Shown here: positions 36,247 through 47,275 of the stretch, piece by piece
How positions within the stretch are numbered: the first letter of the stretch is position 1
Layout of the letters: each line of letters begins with the position of its first letter
From: Tipula vernalis
Lineage: Eukaryota; Arthropoda; Insecta; Diptera; Tipulidae
Assembly (NCBI GenBank): GCA_958295665.1
Contig: OY282560.1
Coordinates: 146,870,091 to 146,934,090 of the forward strand
DNA length: 64,000 nt
Direction: 5' to 3'
Program-made: the position numbers and the translations under genes
The notes under the pieces: model-generated
Databases searched by the model: none
Told to the model about the DNA's origin: nothing
Seen by the model: only the letters and a program-made list of their open reading frames with translations

Positions 36247-36622
36247 TTCCAAAATAATCATCGATCCGCCATGTTTTTATTTGTTACGTCATCTGGTATC
36301 GAGTATATAATATTAAAATTTAGAATATTGTGCCGGTGCATTTGGTTGTGTTTTGTGTGAATTAAAATTATTGAAAATTCGACGTGTTGATAAATATTTG
36401 AACCTATTTACTGTATTAAAAGTAAATATATTTGTGATTGATTAAAAACTGTATCTGAAATATGAAAAAAAACTATAAAATAATAACTATTGTGCATAAT
36501 TTGTATTGTGAAGGAACTATAAAGCTTTGGGGTTGTGGGTAATATTTTGTGTGCTCTAAAAACTGTATTAGAATTGTGAAATAAACTATAAAACATTTGT
36601 GATTAAATGTTTTTATATTAAA

Positions 36623-39208
36623 ATGCCTATTTGTGCTGTTCAAAATTGTTGTAACAACAACAAAAATAGTGAAATGTCGAACGTCATTTTTTTTCGTTTC
36701 CCCAAAAATAAAACCATTTCTGATTTGGTGGTTAAGGCTAACGGCAAAAAGAAGGTTAATGCAAGAATTTGCTCAATTCACTTCACGGAAGACGATTGGA
36801 GCCTTAAACACAGACTTATTAACATTCCGAACTCCAGTATCAGTAGTCATTTCCGTCGGCCGCGAATATTGGCCCCAAACGTACTGTCATCACAAAGTTT
36901 GCCCGCTAATAAAACGATGGAACAATCAACGTCTACAAAGCAACGAGCGGCAAAACGAAATAGAACCACAATTGTTGAGAATGCCATCAAAGGATATGTT
37001 TGAGGTTTGCGTAACGACTAAACAAATATTTAAATTTTACTTTTTTTAATTCACAGAAATGCACTGCAAGCTGATGCAACGTTGGTACAAATAAGCGACC
37101 CAAATAGATCGGCCGTTGAAACACAGACAGAGTAAGTTAAACCAAGCTCTTAAAATTATTTTGTATAATTAATGCTTGATATTTTTCAAAATTGATTTTG
37201 CATGTGTACAGGAAATTAAAATTAGGTAAATGGAAAAGAAAATGGCTTCCCTACATAAAGATAATGCAAGAATGAAACATGAAACGAAAAGTTTGCGACA
37301 TTTGGAAAAATCTGTCAAAGCCATTTTTAGTTGTGGACAAATAAAAAAATTAAAAAGACCGAGACCTAGGGTAAATTGGTCATTGGATGATCAAAAAAGT
37401 TACCCATTGCCAGGACCATCAATTCTTAGAAAGTGGGCTGCGAAAATGGATGTTCGACCATTAATTTTAGAGTATGTATTAATATATAAGAAGCATTACG
37501 AGCTGACAGAAAGGGGAAAAATATGTGTTATTTCATTTGATGAAATGAAAATTAGGTCAGGGTATGAATATGACAAGACCGACGATACAATGCTAAAGCC
37601 AGCAAACTATGTGCAGGTGGTGATGGTCAGAGGGCTATTCGGAAAGTGGAAGCAGCCAATTTGTTATAATTACGACTGCAGAATGACAGCCGACATTTTA
37701 TTCGAAATTATAACGAAATTACATGCAATTCAATAAGTTGTTGTTGCTATTGTTTCCGATATGGGATCCACAAACCAAGGATTGTGGAGAGAGCTTGGTA
37801 TTTCAGTAGAACAAACTTGGTTTGAAAATCCAGCTGATCAATCCATGAAATTATTCGTATTTGCTGATGTACCACACCTCATCAAGTTGTTAAGAAACCA
37901 TTTTCTGGATACTGGCTTTATTTATAAAAATAAAATTGTTAATTCTGTTCTGTCTGTCATCAGATGTTAATATCTTATATAAAACCACAGATATTCATAT
38001 TAATGTGAAAAATGCTGGTCGCCAAAAAGTGAAATTAGCAACTCAATTGTTTCCACATACACCTTCGAGTGCTATAAAAAGAGCAATTTCATTGGGATTA
38101 TGCAAGTCTGAAATGCGTTGCTTTCTGCAGATTTCATCAAACGACTGGTTTGATGTTTTTAATTCAAAGTCGCCATCGATCGATTCTAGAGACCGTGTGA
38201 AAGCTTATGGGTTGGCATTGGATGTACAGAATAACATTATCAAAGAAACCAATGATTTCGTATCCAATATGTTAGCTCCAACAAAACGTACTTTGCTGCC
38301 TTTTCAAAAGGGAATTTTGCTGACAAACGCATCACTTCCACAATTATATGAATATATTAAAGAAAAATACGGAATTGAATATATTATTTCATACCGATTA
38401 AATCAGGATGTTTTAGAAAACTTTTTTAGTGCTATACGTGCATACGTGTTTACAAGATCATCCCAGTGTGCTAGAGTTCAAATATCGGTTACGGGGCTAT
38501 TTATTAGGTAAACATTTTTAACATATTGAGAATAATAAAATTGGTTTTTAAGATTAAATAAATAATATTATGTATTGAGAAATAAATTTGACAAATTTGA
38601 TAAAAATTAATTTCAAATGGCTTGTTTTACCACACCAACTATGTTATAATTTAGTGATTTTTGATTGTTTTGGTTAAGTTGTTGTTTTTGTAGGTTAACG
38701 TGCAGGAAGATGAAGCAGTATTATTAAAATTACAATATGGTAATAGTGATGGTGAAATTGTTGCTGTGATAACAGAAAAACTACATAGAGGTGTACTTGT
38801 AGAAGAGGGAAATGAGCCGCAATTATAAGACACAGAACTGAGCAATGTTGAATTTGATGAATTAACTGTGACGCGTTAGAAAACCTGGCAGGCTTTATAA
38901 TAAAAAAACTCAACCTACAGTATGGTGAAATATCATCTCAGCAGAAAAACCAAAGTTTGTGTACTTGGGTGGATGAACTATCTGAAGGAGGTCTTTACAA
39001 ACCTTCGACCTAGTTCATGGAAATAATAATAAAATTAGAAACGATATTTAATAAAATAAACTGTGATAAGATTAGCATAATGCCAAATTATTTAAAAAAA
39101 CACTTAGAAGAATGTGATAATTATTTAATTGAAGTACCTGAAAATATTAATTATTGTTTTTTAGATCTAGGTTATATTTTAGAATATAAAAATTATATAA
39201 ATTATTAG
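36623..39208 (+). pseudogene. P2 transposase (THAP/P type), several lesions
   Basis: Begins with an intact THAP zinc finger (36623 onward; MPICAVQNCCNNN, FFRFPKNK, RICSIHFTEDDW, then RRPRILAPN). After an intron comes ISDPNRSAVETQTE (37088-37131), a GTAAGT donor at 37132, and an exon from about 37212 with coiled coil and catalytic core: SFDEMKIRSGYEY, VVVAIVSDMGSTNQGLW, FADVPHLIKLLRNHF, NDWFDVF and LNQDVLENFFSAIRA. Lesions: about 22-24 codons missing between NWSLDDQKS and YPLPGPS relative to P1; TAA at about 37735 just before VVVAIVSD; frameshifts near 37945 and 38440; TAG near 39011. The C-terminal part (CTWVDELSEGGLYKP at about 38965-39005) is recognisable. It is clearly a different subfamily from P1. 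Confidence 0.88.
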
Positions 39209-39247
39209 CAATTAAAAAAACCAAAGATAAAAGATAATTAAAACTAT

Positions 39248-41243
39248 TGTAACATGACCGATTGTTAATATCGGCCAGTTAACAGAAATTATTTTATTCC
39301 CGGAGAGGCTTTGAACGGTCATATGTAGCCGGCTAGAGCTCAGTGGATTGGGGTGGGGTTTTCAAAGCATCAGGGAATCTTGTAAGACCGTGAGGACAAA
39401 GAAAAAAAAAAGGAATACTGAAGAAGACAAAAAAAACTAGAAAGGAAACAAGACAGGATCAACTCACCATATGGCTGCGAATACACTTACCAATTCATCT
39501 TAATACGCTCGGTTAGCGTCTCATGCTGAAAAGCAACACTTTACGAAAAGAACGAGAATGAACCGAAAAACCATCAAGAAAAAAAATTAAAAAAATAGGA
39601 AACTCATAAAAAAAATTTGAAAAAGAGAAGAAAGATAATTTTCTTTTAACTAATTTATTGCATTACAAAAACAAACAAAGAAAGCAATAAAATCATGAAT
39701 GAATAAACTTTAGAGAAATTAACTTAACCTAATGACGTCAGGTGTAATAACAAAGATGAGAGGAAAATAGCAAATATAAACTAAAAAGATATTGACAAAA
39801 AAAATGAATTGCTATAAATTTAACTATTTACCCTCATCATAGTAAATCTAAGAAAATGTATGTACTTAAAAATATTAATAATAATAATAATATGTATAAT
39901 ATAATAAAACATAAAAAGGTATTATAAAAATCTTATCTTAATTTGATACGAGCTTGCTGCCAATAATTCAGTAGGCTCAATGTCTTTTGTATTTAATCAT
40001 AGAGTTTTATCACTACAAAGTTTATACATAAAACTATGATCTGAGTTATTTTTATTTAATTTCACTTATTGTTTGTTAATTTATTTTTCACTAAATCTAC
40101 TTTGAATTTTCACTAAATTAAGTACATATGATTTTATTACAACACACTTTTCCAAAAAAAAATTTGTTTATGATTTTTATAGCGGTTGTTTTCACTTATT
40201 TACACAGTAATAAAATCAGGTGATCCCATATATTGGTTTATTTTCTGATGAGACCGTTTTACTGGTTTGATGCACTTTATAGTTTTAAATTTTATATTTT
40301 TTTTTTTTTCTCATATTTGTAATTTAGTTTAATATTTTTATTAAAGTTTATTTTACGTTTAGGTATTTAAATTTGAACTAATAATATAACAGTTCATTTA
40401 GATAAGATAGATTTAGGAAACTTTTTTGTTGTTTCATATGTGGGCAATTCCGACATTTTAATTTATTTTCGAATGTACTATTTTACACCCAAAGAAAATC
40501 ACTTAACTTAACTACTTATTATTAAACATGAATTAGATATTACTTTTTATATAAATTATTTATATTCGTTATTGAATTCATTCACTTTTTTATTGTTTTT
40601 GAATAGTTTTACAATCCAAAATTATAGATATTAAATTACAACGGATACATAACACAGTTATCGCCCGATGATAGAGTTTCAAACATTTTTGTTTTTCTAA
40701 TCATGGTCTCAAGTCCAACCATATTTTAAATTATTTTTAGAAAATTAAACTACCACAATATACGGAAACTTTGCCGTATAAGCCAAAAACTTAGAACAAA
40801 AAAAAACTTAATTAAAGCTAAACAAACTGATTTGATTTTTATTATTTTTCTTTTTTTTTTTTTTTTTTTCTTTAACAATCAACTGATCAATCTGGTAGCA
40901 AAACCAAAAAAAAAAAATTAATTTTTAAATCTTTTTAATTTTATAACTTATTGTTGGATTATTATCCTCTTCGATAAGGTCATCCAAAAATTTTTAAACA
41001 GACTCAAAAAAAATTTTAAAATGTTCCTCTTTTTTATACCCATCAATAAAATTTGATAACAATACAAAAATGCCTCCCCATCACAAAAATGATTCTTAAT
41101 TTTTGTTTTCTACAATTTTTGAACGGGACCATCCAGTTGGTTTTCCCCTTTACAATAACTTGTTTTTTTTTCTTAACTGGCCACAATTCTATTCCCACAG
41201 GGGTCTTAAACCTTTGAAACGTCAAGCGATGCTGGCCGTTACA
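39248..41243. repeat. 5' LTR
   Basis: Nearly identical to 42683-44679. The one difference I located is a T run near 41161 with nine T here and ten in the other copy. LTRs are identical at insertion, so this is a young copy. No long ORF. Confidence 0.93.
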
Positions 41244-42682
41244 AATCGTGGGGACGACTCACACCCAGGAGATGTCTCATAGCCGGGCAAATATTGGATA
41301 AATATAGATGAGCGACATGACTTGCATCGCTAAATTTTCAAGTCTTTAATATGATAAATCCCCATCACCTTCAAGGTGCCGGATTTCAAATTCAATAGCT
41401 AATTCCTCACTAGATAAATCCTGGGAATGTATCCTAAAGGTAGCCATGTTTTGATTTGGGGGAAAGAAAATTAAAAATACTTAATATAAAAATAATTATG
41501 TAATTAATTAATAACTTAATTAATTAAAAAAAATTAATAAAATTCAAATTGTTTAACTACTACTACTTTGTTACAAACTTTATTGATATTATGCTAACTT
41601 CTAACTAATTTCAATACTCGGACAGAGAATTGATTACTAATAATTTTAAAAATCAGAATACCCAATTACTAAAAAAAATGAACAAATTTGGTTTCACTTA
41701 AATCACTATACTTTATTAAGTTAATCTTGATTGTTAAAGAAAATATCAAATGCAAAAAAAAATAATAAACAATTCAATTATATCATAAAAAAAAAGATGA
41801 AGTTGGTAAGGTTTCCTCCACAGCACTTTCGGTAAATTTTCATAACGTGAGTTGATTTCTGCCTTGGGGAAAGAAAGGAACAATAATAAAGAATCAATCT
41901 GGAGAACGGACAAATGAATCGACATTATTAGTAAAAATAACAGATGCACCTGCGCCAGATTAGGAATAAGAAATTAACCAAAAATAGCTCACCATAGAAC
42001 CGACCAATGAATCAACGAACCAAAAAAAAATATTTCATCCGGATGCATTAGCGATGGTAAGATAATCTTGATAAAAATTGAAATGTAATAACTGCGATGA
42101 ACAATAAAACCACAACACAAACACCAAAATCAACATTCCAAAGAATGGAAGAAGTGCGATTGTGATTCCATTAGATCATCACAGATTAAGTGGACAGGAA
42201 TTGACTAGCATAACCGATTAAACCCCAAAGCAAACATCAAAATCAATATTCCTAACGAAGAATAGAATTGATGCGAACAGGATTCCATCGGATTATTCCA
42301 GCATAAAAATGACATAGAAAATTAGACAATACTGAAAAATTAGTTTAGACAAGCAAACAAAAGAATTCACGAATGATTCTAACAACTGAATCAACAAGCC
42401 AATGCTTGGATGCAGCTACGAATTCGGGATAATTAAGAAAAAAAAAAACAATGTGGATCTGAATGCGGAATAAAAAAAAACAAATTAATTAGAATTGAAA
42501 ATGATTTTAAATGAACTACTGTAAAAAAAATTGACTACTGAAATGTTATAAATGAAATTTAATTTATCTAAAATAAGATTCAGTTAATTACTCGAGCACC
42601 ACTGTAAGAACAGTAAAGCATAGTTTACAATAAAGAAGAAGGGATAGTGAAAGGAAAGCCATTGAAGAAGCTTGGGCGCCAC
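41244..42682. other. Interior of the LTR element, non-coding
   Basis: No ORF with recognisable gag or pol. Between about 42105 and 42310 two diverged tandem units occur, sharing ACAAACACCAAAATCAA-like and ATTCCATxxGATxATxxCAG words. A purine-rich stretch (about 42631-42658, AGAAGAAGGGATAGTGAAAG) could be a displaced polypurine tract, but it ends about 25 bases before the 3' LTR. Confidence 0.7.
41249..41264. promoter_or_regulatory. Candidate primer binding site
   Basis: TGGGGACGACTCACAC starts five bases after the 5' LTR. A TGG start at this place is what pairing with the CCA end of a tRNA requires. I cannot name the tRNA. Confidence 0.4.
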
Positions 42683-44679
42683 TGTAACATGACCGATTGT
42701 TAATATCGGCCAGTTAACAGAAATTATTTTATTCCCGGAGAGGCTTTGAACGGTCATATGTAGCCGGCTAGAGCTCAGTGGATTGGGGTGGGGTTTTCAA
42801 AGCATCAGGGAATCTTGTAAGACCGTGAGGACAAAGAAAAAAAAAAGGAATACTGAAGAAGACAAAAAAAACTAGAAAGGAAACAAGACAGGATCAACTC
42901 ACCATATGGCTGCGAATACACTTACCAATTCATCTTAATACGCTCGGTTAGCGTCTCATGCTGAAAAGCAACACTTTACGAAAAGAACGAGAATGAACCG
43001 AAAAACCATCAAGAAAAAAAATTAAAAAAATAGGAAACTCATAAAAAAAATTTGAAAAAGAGAAGAAAGATAATTTTCTTTTAACTAATTTATTGCATTA
43101 CAAAAACAAACAAAGAAAGCAATAAAATCATGAATGAATAAACTTTAGAGAAATTAACTTAACCTAATGACGTCAGGTGTAATAACAAAGATGAGAGGAA
43201 AATAGCAAATATAAACTAAAAAGATATTGACAAAAAAAATGAATTGCTATAAATTTAACTATTTACCCTCATCATAGTAAATCTAAGAAAATGTATGTAC
43301 TTAAAAATATTAATAATAATAATAATATGTATAATATAATAAAACATAAAAAGGTATTATAAAAATCTTATCTTAATTTGATACGAGCTTGCTGCCAATA
43401 ATTCAGTAGGCTCAATGTCTTTTGTATTTAATCATAGAGTTTTATCACTACAAAGTTTATACATAAAACTATGATCTGAGTTATTTTTATTTAATTTCAC
43501 TTATTGTTTGTTAATTTATTTTTCACTAAATCTACTTTGAATTTTCACTAAATTAAGTACATATGATTTTATTACAACACACTTTTCCAAAAAAAAATTT
43601 GTTTATGATTTTTATAGCGGTTGTTTTCACTTATTTACACAGTAATAAAATCAGGTGATCCCATATATTGGTTTATTTTCTGATGAGACCGTTTTACTGG
43701 TTTGATGCACTTTATAGTTTTAAATTTTATATTTTTTTTTTTTTCTCATATTTGTAATTTAGTTTAATATTTTTATTAAAGTTTATTTTACGTTTAGGTA
43801 TTTAAATTTGAACTAATAATATAACAGTTCATTTAGATAAGATAGATTTAGGAAACTTTTTTGTTGTTTCATATGTGGGCAATTCCGACATTTTAATTTA
43901 TTTTCGAATGTACTATTTTACACCCAAAGAAAATCACTTAACTTAACTACTTATTATTAAACATGAATTAGATATTACTTTTTATATAAATTATTTATAT
44001 TCGTTATTGAATTCATTCACTTTTTTATTGTTTTTGAATAGTTTTACAATCCAAAATTATAGATATTAAATTACAACGGATACATAACACAGTTATCGCC
44101 CGATGATAGAGTTTCAAACATTTTTGTTTTTCTAATCATGGTCTCAAGTCCAACCATATTTTAAATTATTTTTAGAAAATTAAACTACCACAATATACGG
44201 AAACTTTGCCGTATAAGCCAAAAACTTAGAACAAAAAAAAACTTAATTAAAGCTAAACAAACTGATTTGATTTTTATTATTTTTCTTTTTTTTTTTTTTT
44301 TTTTCTTTAACAATCAACTGATCAATCTGGTAGCAAAACCAAAAAAAAAAAATTAATTTTTAAATCTTTTTAATTTTATAACTTATTGTTGGATTATTAT
44401 CCTCTTCGATAAGGTCATCCAAAAATTTTTAAACAGACTCAAAAAAAATTTTAAAATGTTCCTCTTTTTTATACCCATCAATAAAATTTGATAACAATAC
44501 AAAAATGCCTCCCCATCACAAAAATGATTCTTAATTTTTGTTTTCTACAATTTTTGAACGGGACCATCCAGTTGGTTTTCCCCTTTACAATAACTTGTTT
44601 TTTTTTTCTTAACTGGCCACAATTCTATTCCCACAGGGGTCTTAAACCTTTGAAACGTCAAGCGATGCTGGCCGTTACA
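42683..44679. repeat. 3' LTR
   Basis: Second copy of the 2-kb LTR, directly followed by the CTAT duplication and the remaining right end of P2. Confidence 0.93.
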
Positions 44680-44824
44680 CTATAACTTAAAAAAAATATA
44701 TGTATTATTATTATATCATTTGATTTCAAAATTCAGTCAAAAATTAACAAATTAGTTTCATACGAAACGTACAAATTTTTTATTCCCAGATGACGTCACA
44801 TAACCACGTGCTTCATCTGTCAAT

Positions 44825-44849
44825 CATACCTATATATTTTTGTATCATG
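44825..44849. repeat. Right terminal inverted repeat of P2
   Basis: Read inwards it starts CATGATACAAAAATATATAG and matches the left end. It is followed directly by the duplication CAAAACAC. Confidence 0.8.
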
Positions 44850-45045
44850 CAAAACACCAATCGCCAAAAAATAATTTGGCAAAAATAAATACCAACGAAA
44901 TAGATACCAAGTATACACTCCAACTGGTCGCAAATAAGCAATTAGTGATTTTAATGTGAGCTTTTCAATAGAAAATATTTTTTTTCTTATAGTTTTATTT
45001 GCTTTTGCGACTTAGTAGTAGAAACATTATGAAAGTAAATTGTTT

Positions 45046-45091
45046 AACACGGGGTCTACACTATATAAAATCACTGAGATTTTCTCTCATG
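45046..45091. repeat. Inverted repeat arm, left
   Basis: 46 bases that pair with 46146-46191 on the other strand, with several mismatches; the shared core is GAGATTTTCTCTCATG. The two arms enclose 1.05 kb that includes a snapback MITE, so they may be the ends of an unclassified element. Confidence 0.6.
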
Positions 45092-45177
45092 AAATATTAT
45101 GTGTCTGTATGTTTTTGTCAATGTATTGATAAATGTTTGTCAAAAAATATCATAACTGGGCAATTGACGATTGGAAA

Positions 45178-45345
45178 TAGAGAGAAAGCACTACCTATCG
45201 GAATAAAATAAAGCTATAATACCATACAAAAATTAGCATCAGGGCTCGCAGAACGACTGAAATATGGTATAGTGGAAATTTTTTGAAGTTGTAATGCCGA
45301 CAAATATTTTGTCTAAAATCACGGTTCCAATCGTCAATTTAGTCA
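45178..45345. repeat. Dispersed repeat, copy 1
   Basis: Shares AGAGAAAGCACTxCCTATCG, GTGGAAATTTTTTGAAG and GTCTAAAATCACGG, in order, with 59345-59460. No coding signal. Confidence 0.75.
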
Positions 45346-45443
45346 TGATAATTTCTTCAAAAGTGAAATAAAATTGGGTGAATATGGTCAAAAAATTAGT
45401 AGGTTTTTAAAATGGTGCAGTAAAGATACTACAAAACCTAATT

Positions 45444-45617
45444 CAGGGACCTAACTATGCAATTCGACGACTATTTTCGACGGCTATCGTTTTGTACAAG
45501 AAGGTACAAGAAGGAAAAAGAAAACGATAGTTATTGTTTTCCTTTTTCTTCCTGTACTTTCTAATACAAAACGATAGCTGTCGAAAATTGCGATCGAATT
45601 GCATAGTTACGCCCCAG
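45444..45617. mobile_element. Snapback MITE, almost entirely palindromic
   Basis: 174 bases whose two halves are reverse complements over nearly their full length. Shared words are TAACTATGCAATTCGA at the ends, GCTATCGTTTTGTA inside and AACGATAGTTATTGTTTTC at the centre. The outer bases CAGGG/CTGGG form the ends. No ORF and no certain target duplication. Confidence 0.85.
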
Positions 45618-46145
45618 TTTTCAATTTTTAAGAAAATTATTGAATTCAGAATGAAAAGACGGCATAAAGCAATTAATAAAATTTATTAAAATTAATTAAA
45701 CCCTATTTCCGGATCGTTTTTGTTTGTTAATTTTTTTCCTCAACCACGTAAGTGCTCCGCAAATTTCAAATTTTTTTTTTTTATAAGTTCGATATCTATA
45801 TTTTATTCTTCTGTAATGCAGCATTCTTCAAGTCAGTTCGTCTAAATTGTTTGCTGGTTATCTTCCATAGATATTCATTATTTCTAACCAGATGAATTAA
45901 TTTATTTGTATTTTCAATATTAAATGCCATAATTAAAATGCGAAATATTTTTTTTAAACAGCTCTAATATTACATACCTCTAAACACTCGGAAAAAAAAA
46001 TAAAAATGACGAAACATAACCTTAAAAGTGCATTTTAATTTGACATTTCGTACAAATTTCCTAATATTTATTTCGTGAAATCGCCTCCTGATAATTTGCT
46101 GAGAATGCCAAAATTTGTATAATATATGTACATACTTAGACACAG

Positions 46146-46191
46146 CATGAGAGAAAATCTCAGCGATTTTGCGTAGTGTAGGCACCGGGTT
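46146..46191. repeat. Inverted repeat arm, right
   Basis: Partner of 45046-45091; core CATGAGAGAAAATCTC. Confidence 0.6.
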
Positions 46192-46442
46192 AGTTACGAA
46201 TATGCAACAATATAAATATCTCACAAAAAGGGCTGGGCTTAGATGCACGAAAGGCGAATGATCGGAAAAAAATTAGAATGAAAAGTGATCGAAAAGAAAA
46301 ATCTAGGTTTGAAAAGCTCGAAAACAAAATATCGAAAAAAGTAATCTCGCGGGCTTGTGTAATAAGCCTTTCTTTTGGCATTTAATATTCAGCTATCTTA
46401 AATTGCTTTGGGTTTTAAATTAATGAAGAAAATAAAACATCA

Positions 46443-46597
46443 AATTGGATAAAAAATTGATGTCATGTTCTATTGACGCACAAAAAAAATGATCTAGATC
46501 AAAAAATACTGAACTCAGATCAATTTTTACTATGAAGAGTTCAGCATTTTTTGATCTATATAGGTGCTGTTTTTTCTGACGTCATATCAAATTTAAC
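46443..46597. repeat. Imperfect palindrome
   Basis: A 22-bp stem (46495-46516 against 46537-46558, one mismatch, around GATCAAAAAATRCTGAACTC) with a 20-base loop, inside weaker outer arms sharing GATGTCA/TGACGTCA and AAATT. Probably another decayed MITE. Confidence 0.7.
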
Positions 46598-46599
46598 CA

Positions 46600-47275
46600 T
46601 TCAGCTACAAAATTACATATCTTATCGTGAATTCGACCTTTAATTTAGCTATAAAACGAGATACTTTTTTCGATTATTTATTTTTGATCACTGATTTTTA
46701 TACGAGATTTTTCGAGCTATAAAACGAGATAATTCTAGTTCGTAAATTTATTAATATAATTGAAAATAGAAATGTAGATCCGATCTAGAACTTACTATAT
46801 GCTGTGCCAAATTAGAAGATCTTAACTTGTAGCACATATACATTCATAACTTGTAGCACATATGGACCACAAGCCTATAATTTATCGAACTTCAAACGTA
46901 ATTAGAGGAAAATTTAGAGTCAATGAAAGAGTCTAAATCAGATATAAGCAGATCTTCTGTTAAAAAACAGCTCTTAGTAGATCAATTAACTTGAATCCAA
47001 ATATGTACTAAATTACCATGCAGGAGTCAAATAGATATTCAGGATTAAATTACACTTATAACCAATTTGGTGGTTCAATAACAAACACAGTTTTAACACA
47101 AATTCAACTTTGCGAAACCAGATATCCCTCTAGTAAACAGTAAGTCATCAAAGGTACCGTGCTCCATTAGTACTGGAGTTTTCGCCGTAATAATCCTAAT
47201 TTATAATGAAGGCAGTTAAAACCTACTTTCCTCGAGCAGTTTGAAGATCGTCGTACCGATCAAGGAATTCGTTAA
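46600..47275. other. Non-coding DNA between palindrome and gypsy relic
   Basis: Contains two TATAAAACGAGATA words (about 46651 and 46720) and a direct repeat CTTGTAGCACATAT (46828 and 46851). Nothing else recognised. Confidence 0.4.

Larger units (their letters stand above)
39248..44679. mobile_element. Non-coding LTR retroelement with 2-kb LTRs
   Basis: Two direct repeats of 1996 and 1997 bases (39248-41243, 42683-44679) both start TGTAACATGACC and end GGCCGTTACA, giving the inverted TGTAAC..GTTACA ends of LTRs. The 4-bp duplication CTAT lies outside (39244-39247, 44680-44683). The 1439-base interior has no gag, pol or env. It therefore resembles a LARD-type non-autonomous element that must borrow proteins from a partner. 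The element lies inside P2. Confidence 0.93.
36221..44849 (+). mobile_element. P2: second P-like transposon, split by an LTR element
   Basis: The ends form a 25-base inverted pair (36222-36246 against 44825-44849) that shares CAAAAATATAYAGGTATG. The direct 8-bp duplication CAAAACAC lies outside at 36213-36220 and 44850-44857. A subterminal inverted pair (36283-36296, 44786-44799) contains ACGTCATCTGG, comparable with the ACGTCA motif in P1. Removing the LTR retroelement (39248-44679 plus one CTAT) leaves about 3.19 kb, matching P1. One extra T separates the left duplication from the inverted repeat. Confidence 0.85.

Noticed and set aside
36241..36296. Promoter of the P2 gene
   Set aside because: The bases are better explained as terminal and subterminal repeats of the element; no distinct core promoter motif is visible.
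44488..44685. 65-residue frame at the end of the LTR
   Set aside because: It lies wholly within the LTR and its flank, is hydrophobic and low-complexity, and has no recognisable function.
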